Shown here piece after piece: positions 17,120-25,339 of a stretch of DNA of 64,000 nt. The stretch is from Acidobacteriota bacterium (GTDB taxonomy: Bacteria > Acidobacteriota > Terriglobia > Acidiferrales > UBA7541): the NCBI GenBank assembly GCA_013289855.1, contig JABCZD010000017.1, positions 1 through 64,000 of the forward strand. Direction: 5' to 3'. The translations under genes were made by a program, and so were the position numbers. Each line of letters opens with the position of its first letter. Position 1 is the first letter of the stretch. A model generated the notes under the pieces. The model did no database searches, had not been told where the DNA came from, and was given only the letters and a program-made list of their open reading frames with translations.

Positions 17120-17800
17120 TCAACTCATGTTGCGCTGGAAGATGAAGGCAATAATGATGTGCGCGGACACGGGTTGTCCCTTCAACGTGGCCGTACTGAA
17201 TTGCCATGTCTTAACGGCATTGGTGGCTTGTTGTGTGAGGGGCGCGACGCCATAAACTGCGCGAAATTGCTTAGGTTGGCCCGCCACGCCAACGGTTACG
17301 TCAAGCACCACGGTTCCCTGGGCCACGCTGTTGGCGGGATAGTTTGCGTACGACGCCAAGGTGATCTGTGGCGGCATGAATTGCGACGCGTCCGGATACA
17401 CTGACTGGGACGGGGCGAGAACTAAACTTTGCGATGCCGCACCTCCCGCAGGGTTGAAGATATTAAAGATAGTGGTCACGGAAATTTCAGAAGCGACCGG
17501 AACGCCGTGCAACGACGCTGGCGTGAAGGTCCAGAGCTGGACGGCATCCTGCACGGAACTCGTTAAAGGTGGTGAATCGCGCAAAACCTGGACGTTCTGG
17601 ATGTTTGCGCTGCCGTCCAGACTCAGAAGCAATGACACGGCCCCGGAAGCGAGCGTATTCACAGGATAGGCTATGTTGCTGGCACTCGTGATGCCCGCCG
17701 GGCTGAACGGTGAGGTTTTGTGTGTCTTCGAGCCTGCAGCTGCGATGGTAAGGCTCGACAATAAAATCGCGCCCGCCGCAAAGATCACATACCGTCTCAT
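17120..17800 (-). CDS. secreted protein with two TonB-C-terminal-like repeats
   Basis: About 226 residues from the ATG at 17800 (GGAAGTG upstream; an upstream TTG is possible). The signal peptide MRRYVIFAAGAILLSSLTIAAAG is followed by two similar modules. Each reads like the TonB C-terminal fold: NIAYPVNTLASGAVSLLLSLDGSANI...AVQLWTFTPASLHG and YANYPANSVAQGTVVLDVTV...AVKTWQFSTATLKGQPV. There is no membrane anchor beyond the signal and no Pro-rich spanner, so it is not a classical energy-transducing TonB. It lies 33 bases downstream of the pseudo-receiver/ATPase gene and is probably co-transcribed with it. Confidence 0.7.
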   Translation of the reverse strand: MRRYVIFAAGAILLSSLTIAAAGSKTHKTSPFSPAGITSASNIAYPVNTLASGAVSLLLSLDGSANIQNVQVLRDSPPLTSSVQDAVQLWTFTPASLHGVPVASEISVTTIFNIFNPAGGAASQSLVLAPSQSVYPDASQFMPPQITLASYANYPANSVAQGTVVLDVTVGVAGQPKQFRAVYGVAPLTQQATNAVKTWQFSTATLKGQPVSAHIIIAFIFQRNMS

Positions 17801-17833
17801 ATTCGTGTCACTTCCGTTTTTCAAGCAGACTCC

Positions 17834-18739
17834 CTACGCTTTCCCCTCCGCGAGTTTTCCACCGCGAAACTTATCTAGATATTTAATCAGCAATACGTCG
17901 TTGCCCTTTTCGTTGTAAATAAGCTCATCGACGAGTTCCTTGGCCATAAGAACCCCGTAGCCGCCGGCACGCATGCCCGCTGCCTCGCGGTACACGGCAT
18001 GGCGGAGGGGATCTTCGGGAGGATTGGCCAGTGCACTGTGGCGGATCTGTTCCAGCGAAAAACCCTCTCCGGGATCTTTTACGCGGCACATGACAGCGTG
18101 CCGAGAGCGAAGGTAAGAAATCTCAACGTACTCTCTGGGATTGAAATTCGCACCGTGTTCGATGGCGTTCCACAGAATCTCCCGGAAGGCGATCGCCACA
18201 TCTTGGCGTTCGGCGTCGGGAAGGTCAGCGATCTCGTTGATGAACTGTACCAAGCGTTCGGCAGTTCTTACATCGCAGCTGGCGGCGAGGCGAATCCAAT
18301 TGGGCGTTGCTGAGAGGACTTCAATGCCTTCATCCCAGCACGGGCCGTCGGCGGCGGAGCGAATCATGTCGCCAAGCGATTCCAAGGAGAACGGTCTAGA
18401 GAAGAAGCTGAACGCACGTTCGCGCATCGAAGCGATGACGTCGGCGGGCGTGGCCTCGTCCGTGAGAATGATCAGCCGCGTATGCGGCCGAACGCGCCGG
18501 ATCTTGCGCAGAAGTTCCACATCCTCCTGCCCCGACGTCTTCTCGCTGGTCAGGATCAGGTCGCAGGGAATCGCTTCCGCCAATGCTAGGGCCCCAAGAT
18601 TGTTGGGAGCATGGCGAATACTCCAGGACGGGGGACTAAGTACGCTCGTGACCACCACTTCAACCTGGGGGTCAACGTCAACTACAAGCGCATTCCGAAC
18701 GGGGACGGGTCGATTCTCAGGATGTGGCGCGGCATTCAT
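17834..18739 (-). CDS. pseudo-receiver fused to anti-sigma-factor-type histidine kinase-like ATPase
   Basis: 301 residues. The N-terminal 130 residues fold like a receiver (NALVVDVDPQVEVVVTSVL, TRLIILTDEATPADVIASM), but the phosphoacceptor site reads DLILTSEKTSG with no Asp, and the conserved Lys is Arg (FFSRPF), so it is probably not phosphorylated. Residues 155-285 form a RsbW/SpoIIAB-like ATPase: FREILWNAIEHGAN is the N box and DPGEGF the G1 box, with GGYGVLMAKELVDEL following. These domains bind or phosphorylate anti-sigma antagonists. A CTGTCA-type dyad lies 48 bases upstream of the start. The partner-switching target is not obvious here; a SpoIIE phosphatase is encoded far away at 60616. 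Confidence 0.75.
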   Translation of the reverse strand: MNAAPHPENRPVPVRNALVVDVDPQVEVVVTSVLSPPSWSIRHAPNNLGALALAEAIPCDLILTSEKTSGQEDVELLRKIRRVRPHTRLIILTDEATPADVIASMRERAFSFFSRPFSLESLGDMIRSAADGPCWDEGIEVLSATPNWIRLAASCDVRTAERLVQFINEIADLPDAERQDVAIAFREILWNAIEHGANFNPREYVEISYLRSRHAVMCRVKDPGEGFSLEQIRHSALANPPEDPLRHAVYREAAGMRAGGYGVLMAKELVDELIYNEKGNDVLLIKYLDKFRGGKLAEGKA

Positions 18740-18786
18740 ACATTTTGATACACGTGAACTCTAGCGGGACCCATTTCTGAAACCTA

Positions 18787-18802
18787 CTGTCAGTATTGCC
18801 AG
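18787..18802. promoter_or_regulatory. CTGTCA-type dyad, site 3
   Basis: CTGTCAGTATTGCCAG, one mismatch from the dyad. It lies 48 bases upstream of the pseudo-receiver/ATPase gene. Confidence 0.55.
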
Positions 18803-18882
18803 ATGCTTGCGGAGATCGGCGCGAGCGTGAACTCGATCCGTCCGGATACTGGGGCCGCTCAAGTCCCGCAGGTCAGCGCAGT

Positions 18883-19599
18883 TCACTGACACGACCCATC
18901 ATCCACAAACTGGCCACTCGCAACCATGGAACCGATAGAATGTCCGCAGTTTACAAGCTTCTGATCCAACGGATCATTTTTCAAGGCATCCGGAGAGATG
19001 TAATTCAAGGATTGGCGCGTTGCCATGTATTGATTGCTCAACTGGTCCATGAAATTGAAGCCGTTGGTCAGCAATTGAAAGGCATTGCGATCCGCATCGG
19101 TTGACTCGGCCACGGACGTCAATCGCAGGGCCTCGACGGCCTGGCTGCGGTATCCCGCCAGCCAGCCTCCGCTTATTGGAAATCCATTTCTGATGCAATT
19201 GGCCAGCGCGCTGTGCCATTCCCTGACTACCGACATGGCCTCGATAGCCGCGGTCCTGAAGCCTTTGGATAATCCGGGAGTCGGTGGGGGATTGCTCGGA
19301 GGAGCCGCCGCGGCTGTGGGCCCACTCGTTGGGGAAGGTGAAATTGCGGGCGCATTCGAAGCGCCGGGCAGCGTCAGCATGATTTGATTGCCTTGAATCG
19401 CTAGTAAGCCATTCGCAGCTTGCGCAAGAGCTTCGAGGTCCGCGTAAGAGCGTCCATTAATCTGAACCACGTTCACCTGTGCTGCCTGGCCGTTTACGAT
19501 GAGCGTGCGGCTGACCTGTGCGGCCCGAGGCAGAGCGAGAACCGGCACACTCAGCAGCAGGGCTAGGAACAGAGGTAGCAATGAAGATTTCTTTCGCAT
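18883..19599 (-). CDS. hypothetical exported protein with copper-amine-oxidase-N-like domain
   Basis: 238 residues, signal peptide MRKKSSLLPLFLALLLSVPVLAL, ribosome site GGAG 6 bases before the ATG. Residues 30-80 (RTLIVNGQAAQVNVVQINGRSYADLEALAQAANGLLAI, quoted in part) resemble the small stalk-like domain found at the N-terminus of copper amine oxidases. A Pro/Ser-rich linker follows. The C-terminal half is alpha-helical (AIEAMSVVREWHSALANCI) with two Cys residues that may pair. No catalytic motif is seen and the function is unknown. Confidence 0.65.
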   Translation of the reverse strand: MRKKSSLLPLFLALLLSVPVLALPRAAQVSRTLIVNGQAAQVNVVQINGRSYADLEALAQAANGLLAIQGNQIMLTLPGASNAPAISPSPTSGPTAAAAPPSNPPPTPGLSKGFRTAAIEAMSVVREWHSALANCIRNGFPISGGWLAGYRSQAVEALRLTSVAESTDADRNAFQLLTNGFNFMDQLSNQYMATRQSLNYISPDALKNDPLDQKLVNCGHSIGSMVASGQFVDDGSCQ

Positions 19600-19745
19600 G
19601 GTGAACTCCAGAGTGATCGCCGACGTAGTCCCCTAAGCCCAAGGTGCCTACGGACCGAGACTCTCGCAGGCCTGAATTGTTCAGTTATCCGAAGCCGGTC
19701 CGAAAATGGTGTGCGCTGCTCGGCGGAAAACAAGGTCAGCACGAT

Positions 19746-20470
19746 CTATTCCAGCAGGCTGACCGTATCGCTCGCGAGGTCGAAATAGCCCGCCACGACC
19801 TTTAGCTTTTGCTCTTTCACCAATCCAGCGATTACCGTCGAAGCCTGTCGCAGGAGGGTCGCCTGAATTTTTGCATTCGCCTTGGTTGCTGCCTCCAGAT
19901 CCGGCCCTGCTTGATCTACCGCAGGTCGAATATGGGAAAAAGCGCGCTGATCTGCCCGGGCACTTCCTTCCCCTGAATCGTTGCCTTAACAGCTCCGCAG
20001 TTGGCATGCCCCATCACCAGAATCACCTTGGTGCCTAATACCGCGGCTCCATATTCCAGACTCGCAATGATCTCCGGGGTGACCACATTGCCGGCCACGC
20101 GCGCAACAAACACGTGACCGATACTCTGATCGAAAACCAACTCCACGGGAACGCGTGAGTCGGCGCAGGACAGCACCGCCGCGAATGGTTCCTGCTTATC
20201 GACGGTGTTCTGTTTGAGGATCGCAAGGTCAAGCTCGTGTGAGGTCATGCGGCCCGAGATGAACCGTTGATTGCCGTCCATGAGTTCCTTGAGCGCTGCA
20301 TTGGGGCTAAGCTTGCTCTGCGCCAAAACCGAATGGGGTGCGGTGAACTCGAGGCCCGCTGCCGTGGCCAAGCCGGCGAGCGTGCCTCCCAAGGTCATTT
20401 GCAGGAAGCCTCGCCTTGAAGATTCATTTACCGATAGGGATGTTTCTGGTAACCGCTGGTTGGTTTTCAC
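19746..20470 (-). pseudogene. beta-carbonic anhydrase, Tat-exported, interrupted by a frameshift
   Basis: From a GTG at 20470 (GGAG upstream) the frame encodes a Tat signal (SRRGFLQMTLGG) and most of a beta-class carbonic anhydrase, with zinc ligands in CADSRVP and HANCGAV. It then stops early at 19916 after ISALFPIFDLR. Moving one base at GGGAAAAA (about 19934-19941; TTTTTCCC on the coding strand) restores a clean C-terminus (HIRPAVDQAGPDLEAATKAN ... FDLASDTVSLLE) ending at 19746. One base seems lost from the homopolymer. It is either a real pseudogene, a sequencing error, or programmed slippage. Dyad site 4 lies 49 bases upstream. The enzyme would hydrate CO2 in the periplasm. Confidence 0.8.
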
Positions 20471-20518
20471 ACGCTTCTCCTATGCGGGAGGTATAGAACT
20501 TGCGAGCCACGCTCGAAA

Positions 20519-20534
20519 CTGTCATTTCTGACAG
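20519..20534. promoter_or_regulatory. CTGTCA-N4-TGACAG dyad, site 4 (perfect)
   Basis: CTGTCATTTCTGACAG, perfect, and extended by A/T pairs to an 18-base dyad. It lies 49 bases upstream of the carbonic anhydrase start. Confidence 0.65.
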
Positions 20535-20896
20535 TAGGACAGCGCACATTCCAGGACTCATCCGGGAATTCGGCATGCGTATCTTGCTCTCTGCGAGCGT
20601 CACTTGCAATCGCCGGGTACCGACGTATTCTTCAGTATCATTCCGCTAGTTCTTTTTCACGTCTACACGCGCATGAACATTTGACGATGCGAGGTTTGGC
20701 GAACCTGGCCCAAAATGGGAATGTGCGATTCAGGAGACAACGTCCCTCTAAGGCCGAACTTGGGTTTGACGCTAAGCTTTGTAAACGCTGAGGGCACGAA
20801 GGGACTACGCGCAGCAAAGAATAGTTGACTTGGGAACGCGGCACGGCGGCAGCATCTCGGGAAACAGCAATTTAGCTATTTCGGTCCCCAGGTACC
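20535..20896. other. intergenic, no gene seen
   Basis: Between dyad site 4 and the first zinc-ribbon gene there is no frame with recognisable similarity, no RNA gene and no repeat that I can support. Confidence 0.4.
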
Positions 20897-21148
20897 TCAG
20901 GATTGGAGGGAAGTACGGCCAAGGCCTCTCTCCAGAATTACTTTTCCGGGCGCCGAAGCCCCGTTTGACAGAATCGCCAATTCAGTTTCTGGGACTATAA
21001 CCCGAGAGAATCCGCAGTCCAGACAGACCAGAAGCTTCGAGAACACTTGGACCCCAGGGTTGTCTATATTCTTGCGGCCACAGAAGTGGATGATCATCTC
21101 AGCGGCGAATTCTGCCTGATTGTCCGAAGGGCATAATAAACAAGACAT
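20897..21148 (-). CDS. small zinc-ribbon-like protein, paralog A
   Basis: 83 residues from the ATG at 21148 (GGAG 7 bases upstream). Cysteines at 3, 6, 42 and 45 (MSCLLC ... VCLDCGF) form a treble-clef or zinc-ribbon-like pattern. The spacing is identical in the proteins at 21809 and 45831. Between the pairs lies EFAAEMIIHFCGRKNIDNPG, and after them VIVPETELAILS. I do not recognise a named family. It lies downstream of a response-regulator fragment on the same strand. Possible roles are a metal-binding adaptor or a nucleic-acid or protein-binding module in signalling. Confidence 0.7.
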   Translation of the reverse strand: MSCLLCPSDNQAEFAAEMIIHFCGRKNIDNPGVQVFSKLLVCLDCGFSRVIVPETELAILSNGASAPGKVILERGLGRTSLQS

Positions 21149-21227
21149 GGCAGGCACTCCACGATCTGATGTTTGACCGGATTTGCAACACACCTTGCCG
21201 AACTCTGTTGGGGCAGAGTTTGGCCAA

Positions 21228-21515
21228 TCAAAAAATGCCTGTCTGTCCAAAATTGCACACCTCCGTGCGACGGCCCACGAGAGCGAACCACGGATTTCCT
21301 AAGCTTCGCCCGCTGCTAAAAAGATGGAGAAATAAAGGTACGCCCAGCGAGGACTGCTCGATAGCAGGAATCAAGTCAATGGCGATTCGGGGCTTTATCA
21401 CGTACCCGAGAGCGCCGATACCCATGCAGGTCTGGACGAATTCCGCATCGGTGTGAGCCGTCAGGAAGATGAACGATTGCTTCTCTCCACGCCACCGAAT
21501 CCGAGCACGCATCAA
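21228..21515 (-). pseudogene. truncated response-regulator receiver (C-terminal half)
   Basis: The frame reads FIFLTAHTDAEFVQTCMGIG, then LGYVIKPRIAIDLIPAIEQS, matching the second half of the receiver at 31655 (IVFLTAHQDADILKACQAAG, LGYVVKLSMVTDLIPAINAA). The first half, with the phosphoacceptor Asp, is missing. Dyad site 5 lies 30 bases upstream, so it appears that an internal deletion joined the promoter to the C-terminal part. Probably non-functional. Confidence 0.6.
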
Positions 21516-21544
21516 AACCTATTCTCAAGATCGACCGTCGTCCA

Positions 21545-21560
21545 CTGTCAACACTGGCAG
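21545..21560. promoter_or_regulatory. CTGTCA-type dyad, site 5
   Basis: CTGTCAACACTGGCAG, one mismatch. It lies just upstream of the receiver remnant and about 250 bases before zinc-ribbon paralog B. Confidence 0.5.
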
Positions 21561-21808
21561 ATACCGGGGGCACCGCCCTGATCAGGCGGGGCTCCCCAGT
21601 GTGATAGTGAGCGTCTGGACCGGTCCGCGATGGATGGCGCGTCAAATTCGAGAGGTACATTCCCAAGCACTAAGGCGTTAGGCGTCGAGCCAGACAGACC
21701 CCGAGATTGTGTTAACATGCAGTCCTCGGTTTGGTACGCCTTGGGGTCAACGAACCGATGGCCCAAGACCCCTTTGTTGAGCGTGCGCATCCGGATCGGA
21801 GTCGGCCA

Positions 21809-22018
21809 ATGGCGTGTAAGGCGTGCGCTTCAGCGAACCTCCAAGAGCTGACAGGAGAGCTTTCGGCGAGCTTTTCTGACGTAAAGCGGGCAAACCTTTC
21901 TCCCGTCTATGTTTGCCAGGAAGTCGTGGTCTGTTTGGACTGCGGTTTTACAGAGCTTGTCATTCCGGCGCACGAATTGGACCAGCTTAAGAGGGGGTCC
22001 GCAGCGTCCGCCACATAG
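21809..22018 (+). CDS. small zinc-ribbon-like protein, paralog B
   Basis: 69 residues from the ATG at 21809 (GGAG 7 bases upstream; the frame is open upstream but similarity to paralogs A and C begins at MACKACAS). Cysteines fall at 3, 6, 42 and 45 (VCLDCGF), exactly as in paralogs A and C, with an extra Cys at 36. The C-terminus VIPAHELDQLKRGS resembles VVPETEL-type endings of the others. It faces away from paralog A, with the receiver remnant between them. Function unknown. Confidence 0.7.
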   Translation: MACKACASANLQELTGELSASFSDVKRANLSPVYVCQEVVVCLDCGFTELVIPAHELDQLKRGSAASAT

Positions 22019-22396
22019 GCGTGACGACAGCCCACCCTTGGGTGACCAAGTGCACGTGAGGTAGCTCTTCCCTGTTCCTTCGTCCATCGTGGCATAGCCA
22101 GATCTCGACTTTCCGCTCCGAGCCAGGAGAACCTGGTCCGTCTTGGCCCGCTGGCCGCACCGTGCCCCCCGACGAGCCTCACCGGTCAGCCTAGAAAAAG
22201 GCATGCATCCCCAAGACTGGCAAAAGTGACAGTTTTCCAAACATCCGATGGCAAGCAGCATAGGGAACGCATTTGTGGACGCAGTCCCCATCGCGTCTGA
22301 AGCCGGGAAGCTATCCCTAAGGCAATAGGCGGCTTGTATTAGATTAAGCGCGAAGGACTTGCGCCAAATGTCTTCATATCTCGGGGGCACGCCTAC
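22019..22396. other. 378-base intergenic region
   Basis: Contains dyad site 6 (22217-22232) and no recognisable coding or RNA gene. Presumably the promoter region of the channel gene. Confidence 0.45.
22217..22232. promoter_or_regulatory. CTGTCA-type dyad, site 6
   Basis: CTGGCAAAAGTGACAG, one mismatch. It ends 164 bases before the ion-channel start. Confidence 0.55.
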
Positions 22397-23056
22397 ATGA
22401 ACACGGCCGACCAAGATCGCCATTCTCTCTTTTTGCTGCTTTCCCTCGTGGCGTTTCTAGTGCTCAGCGGGTTCGTAAGGGAGTCTCGCAATGTCGAGAA
22501 AGCCATCCTCGAACTCTCCATGTATGTGATCCTGCTAGCTGGGACGCTTGAGTTGTCCGAAAAAAAAAGCTGGCGATTGCCCGGGATTCTCGTGGCGAGC
22601 TCTTCTCTGATAGCTGCACTCGCTCGCTTTTTCTACCCGTTATATGCCCTCAAGGTCACAGACTGGTTAGTTCTGGCTGCATTTTTGGGGTTCGTTTCCT
22701 TTGGCCTATTTTCTTATCTTGGGAAGCCCGGCTCGATCACCAGCGGGCGTTTGTATGCTTCCGTGAGTCTTTATTTCCTGTTGGGCGTATTTTTTTACGC
22801 CATATTTAATTTGCTCGAAACTGTGCAACCCCGTTCCTTCGCAGAGACAGGGTCATCGGCAGCAAACGGGGTTTCTCGGCATTCGCTCTTGTACTTCAGC
22901 TTGGTCACGCTAACTACTTTGGGATATGGAGATATCGTGCCGATCTCGCCTCCTGCGCGCATGCTGGCGGCATTCGAGGCGGCCACGGGCGTTCTCTACA
23001 TCGCGTTCACGGTGGCGCGGCTGGTTGCCGCCTATCAAAGGGCGGACGAAGCGTAA
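22397..23056 (+). CDS. two-pore-type potassium channel-like membrane protein
   Basis: 219 residues. Several hydrophobic helices (FLLLSLVAFLVLSGFV, MYVILLAGTLEL, WLVLAAFLGFVSFGLFSYL, LYFLLGVFFYAIFNLL) are followed by a pore loop with the selectivity filter LTTLGYGDIVP near residue 175 and a last helix (GVLYIAFTVARLVAAYQ). This is the Ion_trans_2 / KcsA-like pore module. Unlike many bacterial K+ channels it has no RCK/TrkA-N regulatory domain after the pore. It probably passes K+ across the inner membrane. The gating signal is unknown. Dyad site 6 lies upstream. Confidence 0.85.
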   Translation: MNTADQDRHSLFLLLSLVAFLVLSGFVRESRNVEKAILELSMYVILLAGTLELSEKKSWRLPGILVASSSLIAALARFFYPLYALKVTDWLVLAAFLGFVSFGLFSYLGKPGSITSGRLYASVSLYFLLGVFFYAIFNLLETVQPRSFAETGSSAANGVSRHSLLYFSLVTLTTLGYGDIVPISPPARMLAAFEAATGVLYIAFTVARLVAAYQRADEA

Positions 23057-23087
23057 GTCCAGCATAAGATTTTTTAAGAAGCTGGAT

Positions 23088-23702
23088 TCAGCAAAGCGCA
23101 TGCAGATGTTCTTGCATCTTCGCGCGAGCCCGGAAAATACGTGACTTGACCGTGGCCACGGCTACCCCCATGGATCCAGCCAACTCACAATGGGTCCATC
23201 CTTCGCCCTTGTGCAGAATGAAAGTTTGTCTCAGCGATGGATGCAGTCCGCGAAACGCTTTCTTAGCCAGATCGTTGGCGATGTATTGGCGCTCCGGGTT
23301 CGGACGTCCATCCTCAATTTCCAGGATTGTGCTCTCGTCGCGCTCATTCCAGGGCAGATCCGTCTGACCCGCGGCACGTCCCGACTTTTCCTTGCGAATC
23401 TTCATTAGCGCTTCGTTGATGGTGATGCGGACAATCCAAGTGGAAAAGCGCGAGCGCCCTTGGAATCGGCGGATGTTTGCATACACTTTGCAGAGAACAT
23501 CTTGCAGGTTGTCTTCCGCGTCCGCATGATTCTTCAACATTCTCAACGAAATACTGTAGATGTGCTGCGAGTGCATGCGCGCTAATTCGGAAAATGCGTC
23601 AGAGTTGCCTTGCCGCGCTCTGGCGATCAGTGGTCCTTCAATCAGGGTATATTCACCGTTGCTTTTCACGGTTCTTCCGCGCCTTCGCTCTCTCACCAAC
23701 AT
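23088..23702 (-). CDS. ECF-type RNA polymerase sigma factor
   Basis: 204 residues. The sigma region 2 core is ARMHSQHIYSISLRMLKNHADAEDNLQDVLCKVYANIRRF (quoted in part: AEDNLQDVLCKVY), followed by FSTWIVRITINEALMKIRK. Region 4 is LHPSLRQTFILHKGEGWTH...VAVATVKSRIFRARAKM. No anti-sigma gene is adjacent. An in-frame GTG at 23669 with GGAAG upstream is an alternative start to the ATG at 23702. Downstream of two exported-protein genes on the same strand (23787, 24429), with 84 bases between, so possibly the last gene of that unit. Confidence 0.9.
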   Translation of the reverse strand: MLVRERRRGRTVKSNGEYTLIEGPLIARARQGNSDAFSELARMHSQHIYSISLRMLKNHADAEDNLQDVLCKVYANIRRFQGRSRFSTWIVRITINEALMKIRKEKSGRAAGQTDLPWNERDESTILEIEDGRPNPERQYIANDLAKKAFRGLHPSLRQTFILHKGEGWTHCELAGSMGVAVATVKSRIFRARAKMQEHLHALC

Positions 23703-23786
23703 CAGAAAATCTACGACACTGCTCTGTCTGCCACGGATCCAACGAGCGTGTTGCTGCTTCCCTCAGAGCCTGCGGCCGTTGACCAA

Positions 23787-24398
23787 CTACCGGGCCGGCA
23801 AGGAAGCGGGCTGCTGGAGCCGGAATTCGAGCAGGGTTTCACTCGGTACGTTGACCGATTGGCCCTTCTGTGCGACGGCCCCTACTGCTCCCGCAGTCGC
23901 GCCGATAGCCGCTCCCATGCCCGCATTCCCAGCGATACCACCAATTATTGCCCCGAGGCCCGCCCCGCCCAGCAGCCGCTTGGCGCTTCTCTTGCCGCTG
24001 CTGCTGCCTTTGACCTGGTAATCGCTCGTGAGAAGCGGGTAAGCTGTACCGCCGACAACAATATCCGTTAGCTCCAGCTGCAGCTCGGATGATCCTGTTG
24101 CGCGTCCTGCCTGCTTTGCTTCAGCGAGTCGGCCGTAGACCGTATTTCCTTTCGGAACAACGACCTTGCCGTTGACCACCAGATTGGTTTCAAGCGTGGC
24201 TGTAAACCGTGATCCGGGCGGATTCTTGCTGGAATCTACCGTGTCAAGCATGCGTATCAGGATGGTCGTACCCGCCGGCACCGAAACCATCTTTTGCTGC
24301 GCTGCTGGCGCAGGCTCCGGGCTCGCCGCCGATGTCCCCGCGAATCCCGCCAGCGCCCCAGACAACATCACTATCGGCAAAATCTTGTAGCTCCGCAT
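23787..24398 (-). CDS. exported glycine-zipper protein
   Basis: 203 residues, signal MRSYKILPIVMLSGALAGFAGTSAAS, ribosome site GGAG 8 bases before the ATG. The middle (PAGTTILIRMLDTVDSSKNPPGSRFTATLET, then VVPKGNTVYGRLAEAKQ) looks like a beta-sandwich seen in conjugal-transfer TrbI-like and related envelope proteins. A Gly/Ala-rich zipper follows (LLGGAGLGAIIGGIAGNAGM, about residues 142-170), typical of outer-membrane-associated proteins. 30 bases downstream of the gene at 24429. Function unknown. Confidence 0.7.
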   Translation of the reverse strand: MRSYKILPIVMLSGALAGFAGTSAASPEPAPAAQQKMVSVPAGTTILIRMLDTVDSSKNPPGSRFTATLETNLVVNGKVVVPKGNTVYGRLAEAKQAGRATGSSELQLELTDIVVGGTAYPLLTSDYQVKGSSSGKRSAKRLLGGAGLGAIIGGIAGNAGMGAAIGATAGAVGAVAQKGQSVNVPSETLLEFRLQQPASLPAR

Positions 24399-24428
24399 TC
24401 TCTGTTCTCCTATTTCTCTGTTCTGGCG

Positions 24429-24968
24429 TTAGGAGCCCGCGATGGGCAACGACGAAAGAATTTGCAGATCAATGATCAAAAGCAACTGTTGCTCTACCTG
24501 TACGAAGCGAGCGGCGGTAACAGCGCCCAGCGCTTGTTTCACGCGGTCGTAATACTTGGCCAAAAGCTCCGCACGCTGTTTCTGATATGCCATCGCGTTC
24601 TGGATCAGCTCGTCGGCCTTCGCGTCCGTCAATTGGTTGTACGTCCGCGAGTACTCTTCGATGTTCGCCACTCTCAGGTCATTTACTTTGGACAGTTCGG
24701 CGTCGTAGTCGCGGTAAATCGGCCAGAACTTCGCTGCTTGGTCCGGGTCCAGTTGCATGACGGCGCTCATCGCTCCGGATTTCTGTGATCGCACGTCTGC
24801 CCGCAAGAGCTTAATGTACTCCTGCAGATTTTGTTCCTTTGGCGTGGTCGCGGATGCCGCCGCTTTGGCAGCCGGCTTCTGAGCCGGCGCCGCATCTTGG
24901 GCTAGCAGCCCGGGAGCGGACACCAAGCATGCCAGGATGGCGACTGCGATTGCGCTCTTCTTGAGCAT
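24429..24968 (-). CDS. hypothetical helical periplasmic protein
   Basis: 179 residues from the ATG at 24968 (AGGAG upstream). The signal peptide MLKKSAIAVAILACLVSAPGLLAQ is followed by an Ala/Lys linker and a long helical region (LQEYIKLLRADVRSQKSGAMSAV, AAKFWPIYRDYDAELSKVND, KYYDRVKQALGAVTAARFVQVEQQ). The FWPIYRDY and ARFVQVEQQL segments recall Spy/CpxP-like envelope-stress proteins, but I cannot see the LTxxQ motifs, so that is only a suggestion. Dyad site 7 lies 211 bases upstream. Confidence 0.65.
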   Translation of the reverse strand: MLKKSAIAVAILACLVSAPGLLAQDAAPAQKPAAKAAASATTPKEQNLQEYIKLLRADVRSQKSGAMSAVMQLDPDQAAKFWPIYRDYDAELSKVNDLRVANIEEYSRTYNQLTDAKADELIQNAMAYQKQRAELLAKYYDRVKQALGAVTAARFVQVEQQLLLIIDLQILSSLPIAGS

Positions 24969-25339
24969 TAGTACTCCTCCGTGAAAATTCAATTCACTGT
25001 TTGGGCTGACCGCTCCACCCAGGATGCGGACGCGCAGCAACCTTGAAAGTTGTGAGGAGAAGGAAGACGCAGACCACGGCTACCGCGCCCGGTAGCGTCG
25101 AAGCTGCAGAAAGCAGTCTTTTGATAATGGCTTCTCCTCAGTGCGTCTACGATTACATGAGACGCGACGCCGTTTTAACTGTCAAAAGTTACAGTGCGTT
25201 GCAGAAAAATTCTGGACGCCTAAGTTCGTTACTGGAGTTACCACGTTAGACCCGTCAAGAGATTGTGCGAGGAAACCTCACGCTCGGCAGTAGCCCGAAT
25301 GAGACCGTGGAGGCTCCAACTGCCTTGTATTGCGAAGGT
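24969..25339. other. intergenic region with dyad site 7
   Basis: Between the helical periplasmic protein and the small membrane protein. Apart from the dyad at 25179-25194 I see no supported gene; a 68-codon plus-strand frame here has no similarity or ribosome site. Confidence 0.4.
25179..25194. promoter_or_regulatory. CTGTCA-type dyad, site 7
   Basis: CTGTCAAAAGTTACAG, one mismatch, flanked by A/T to an 18-base dyad. It lies 211 bases upstream of the helical periplasmic protein gene. Confidence 0.5.

Noticed and set aside
19681..20007. Separate small gene in the minus frame over the end of the carbonic anhydrase
   Set aside because: Translation is Arg/Gly-rich without similarity; the real continuation of the enzyme lies in another frame.
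25043..25249. 68-codon plus-strand frame near dyad site 7
   Set aside because: No ribosome site, no similarity, and it overlaps the presumed promoter region of the minus-strand genes.
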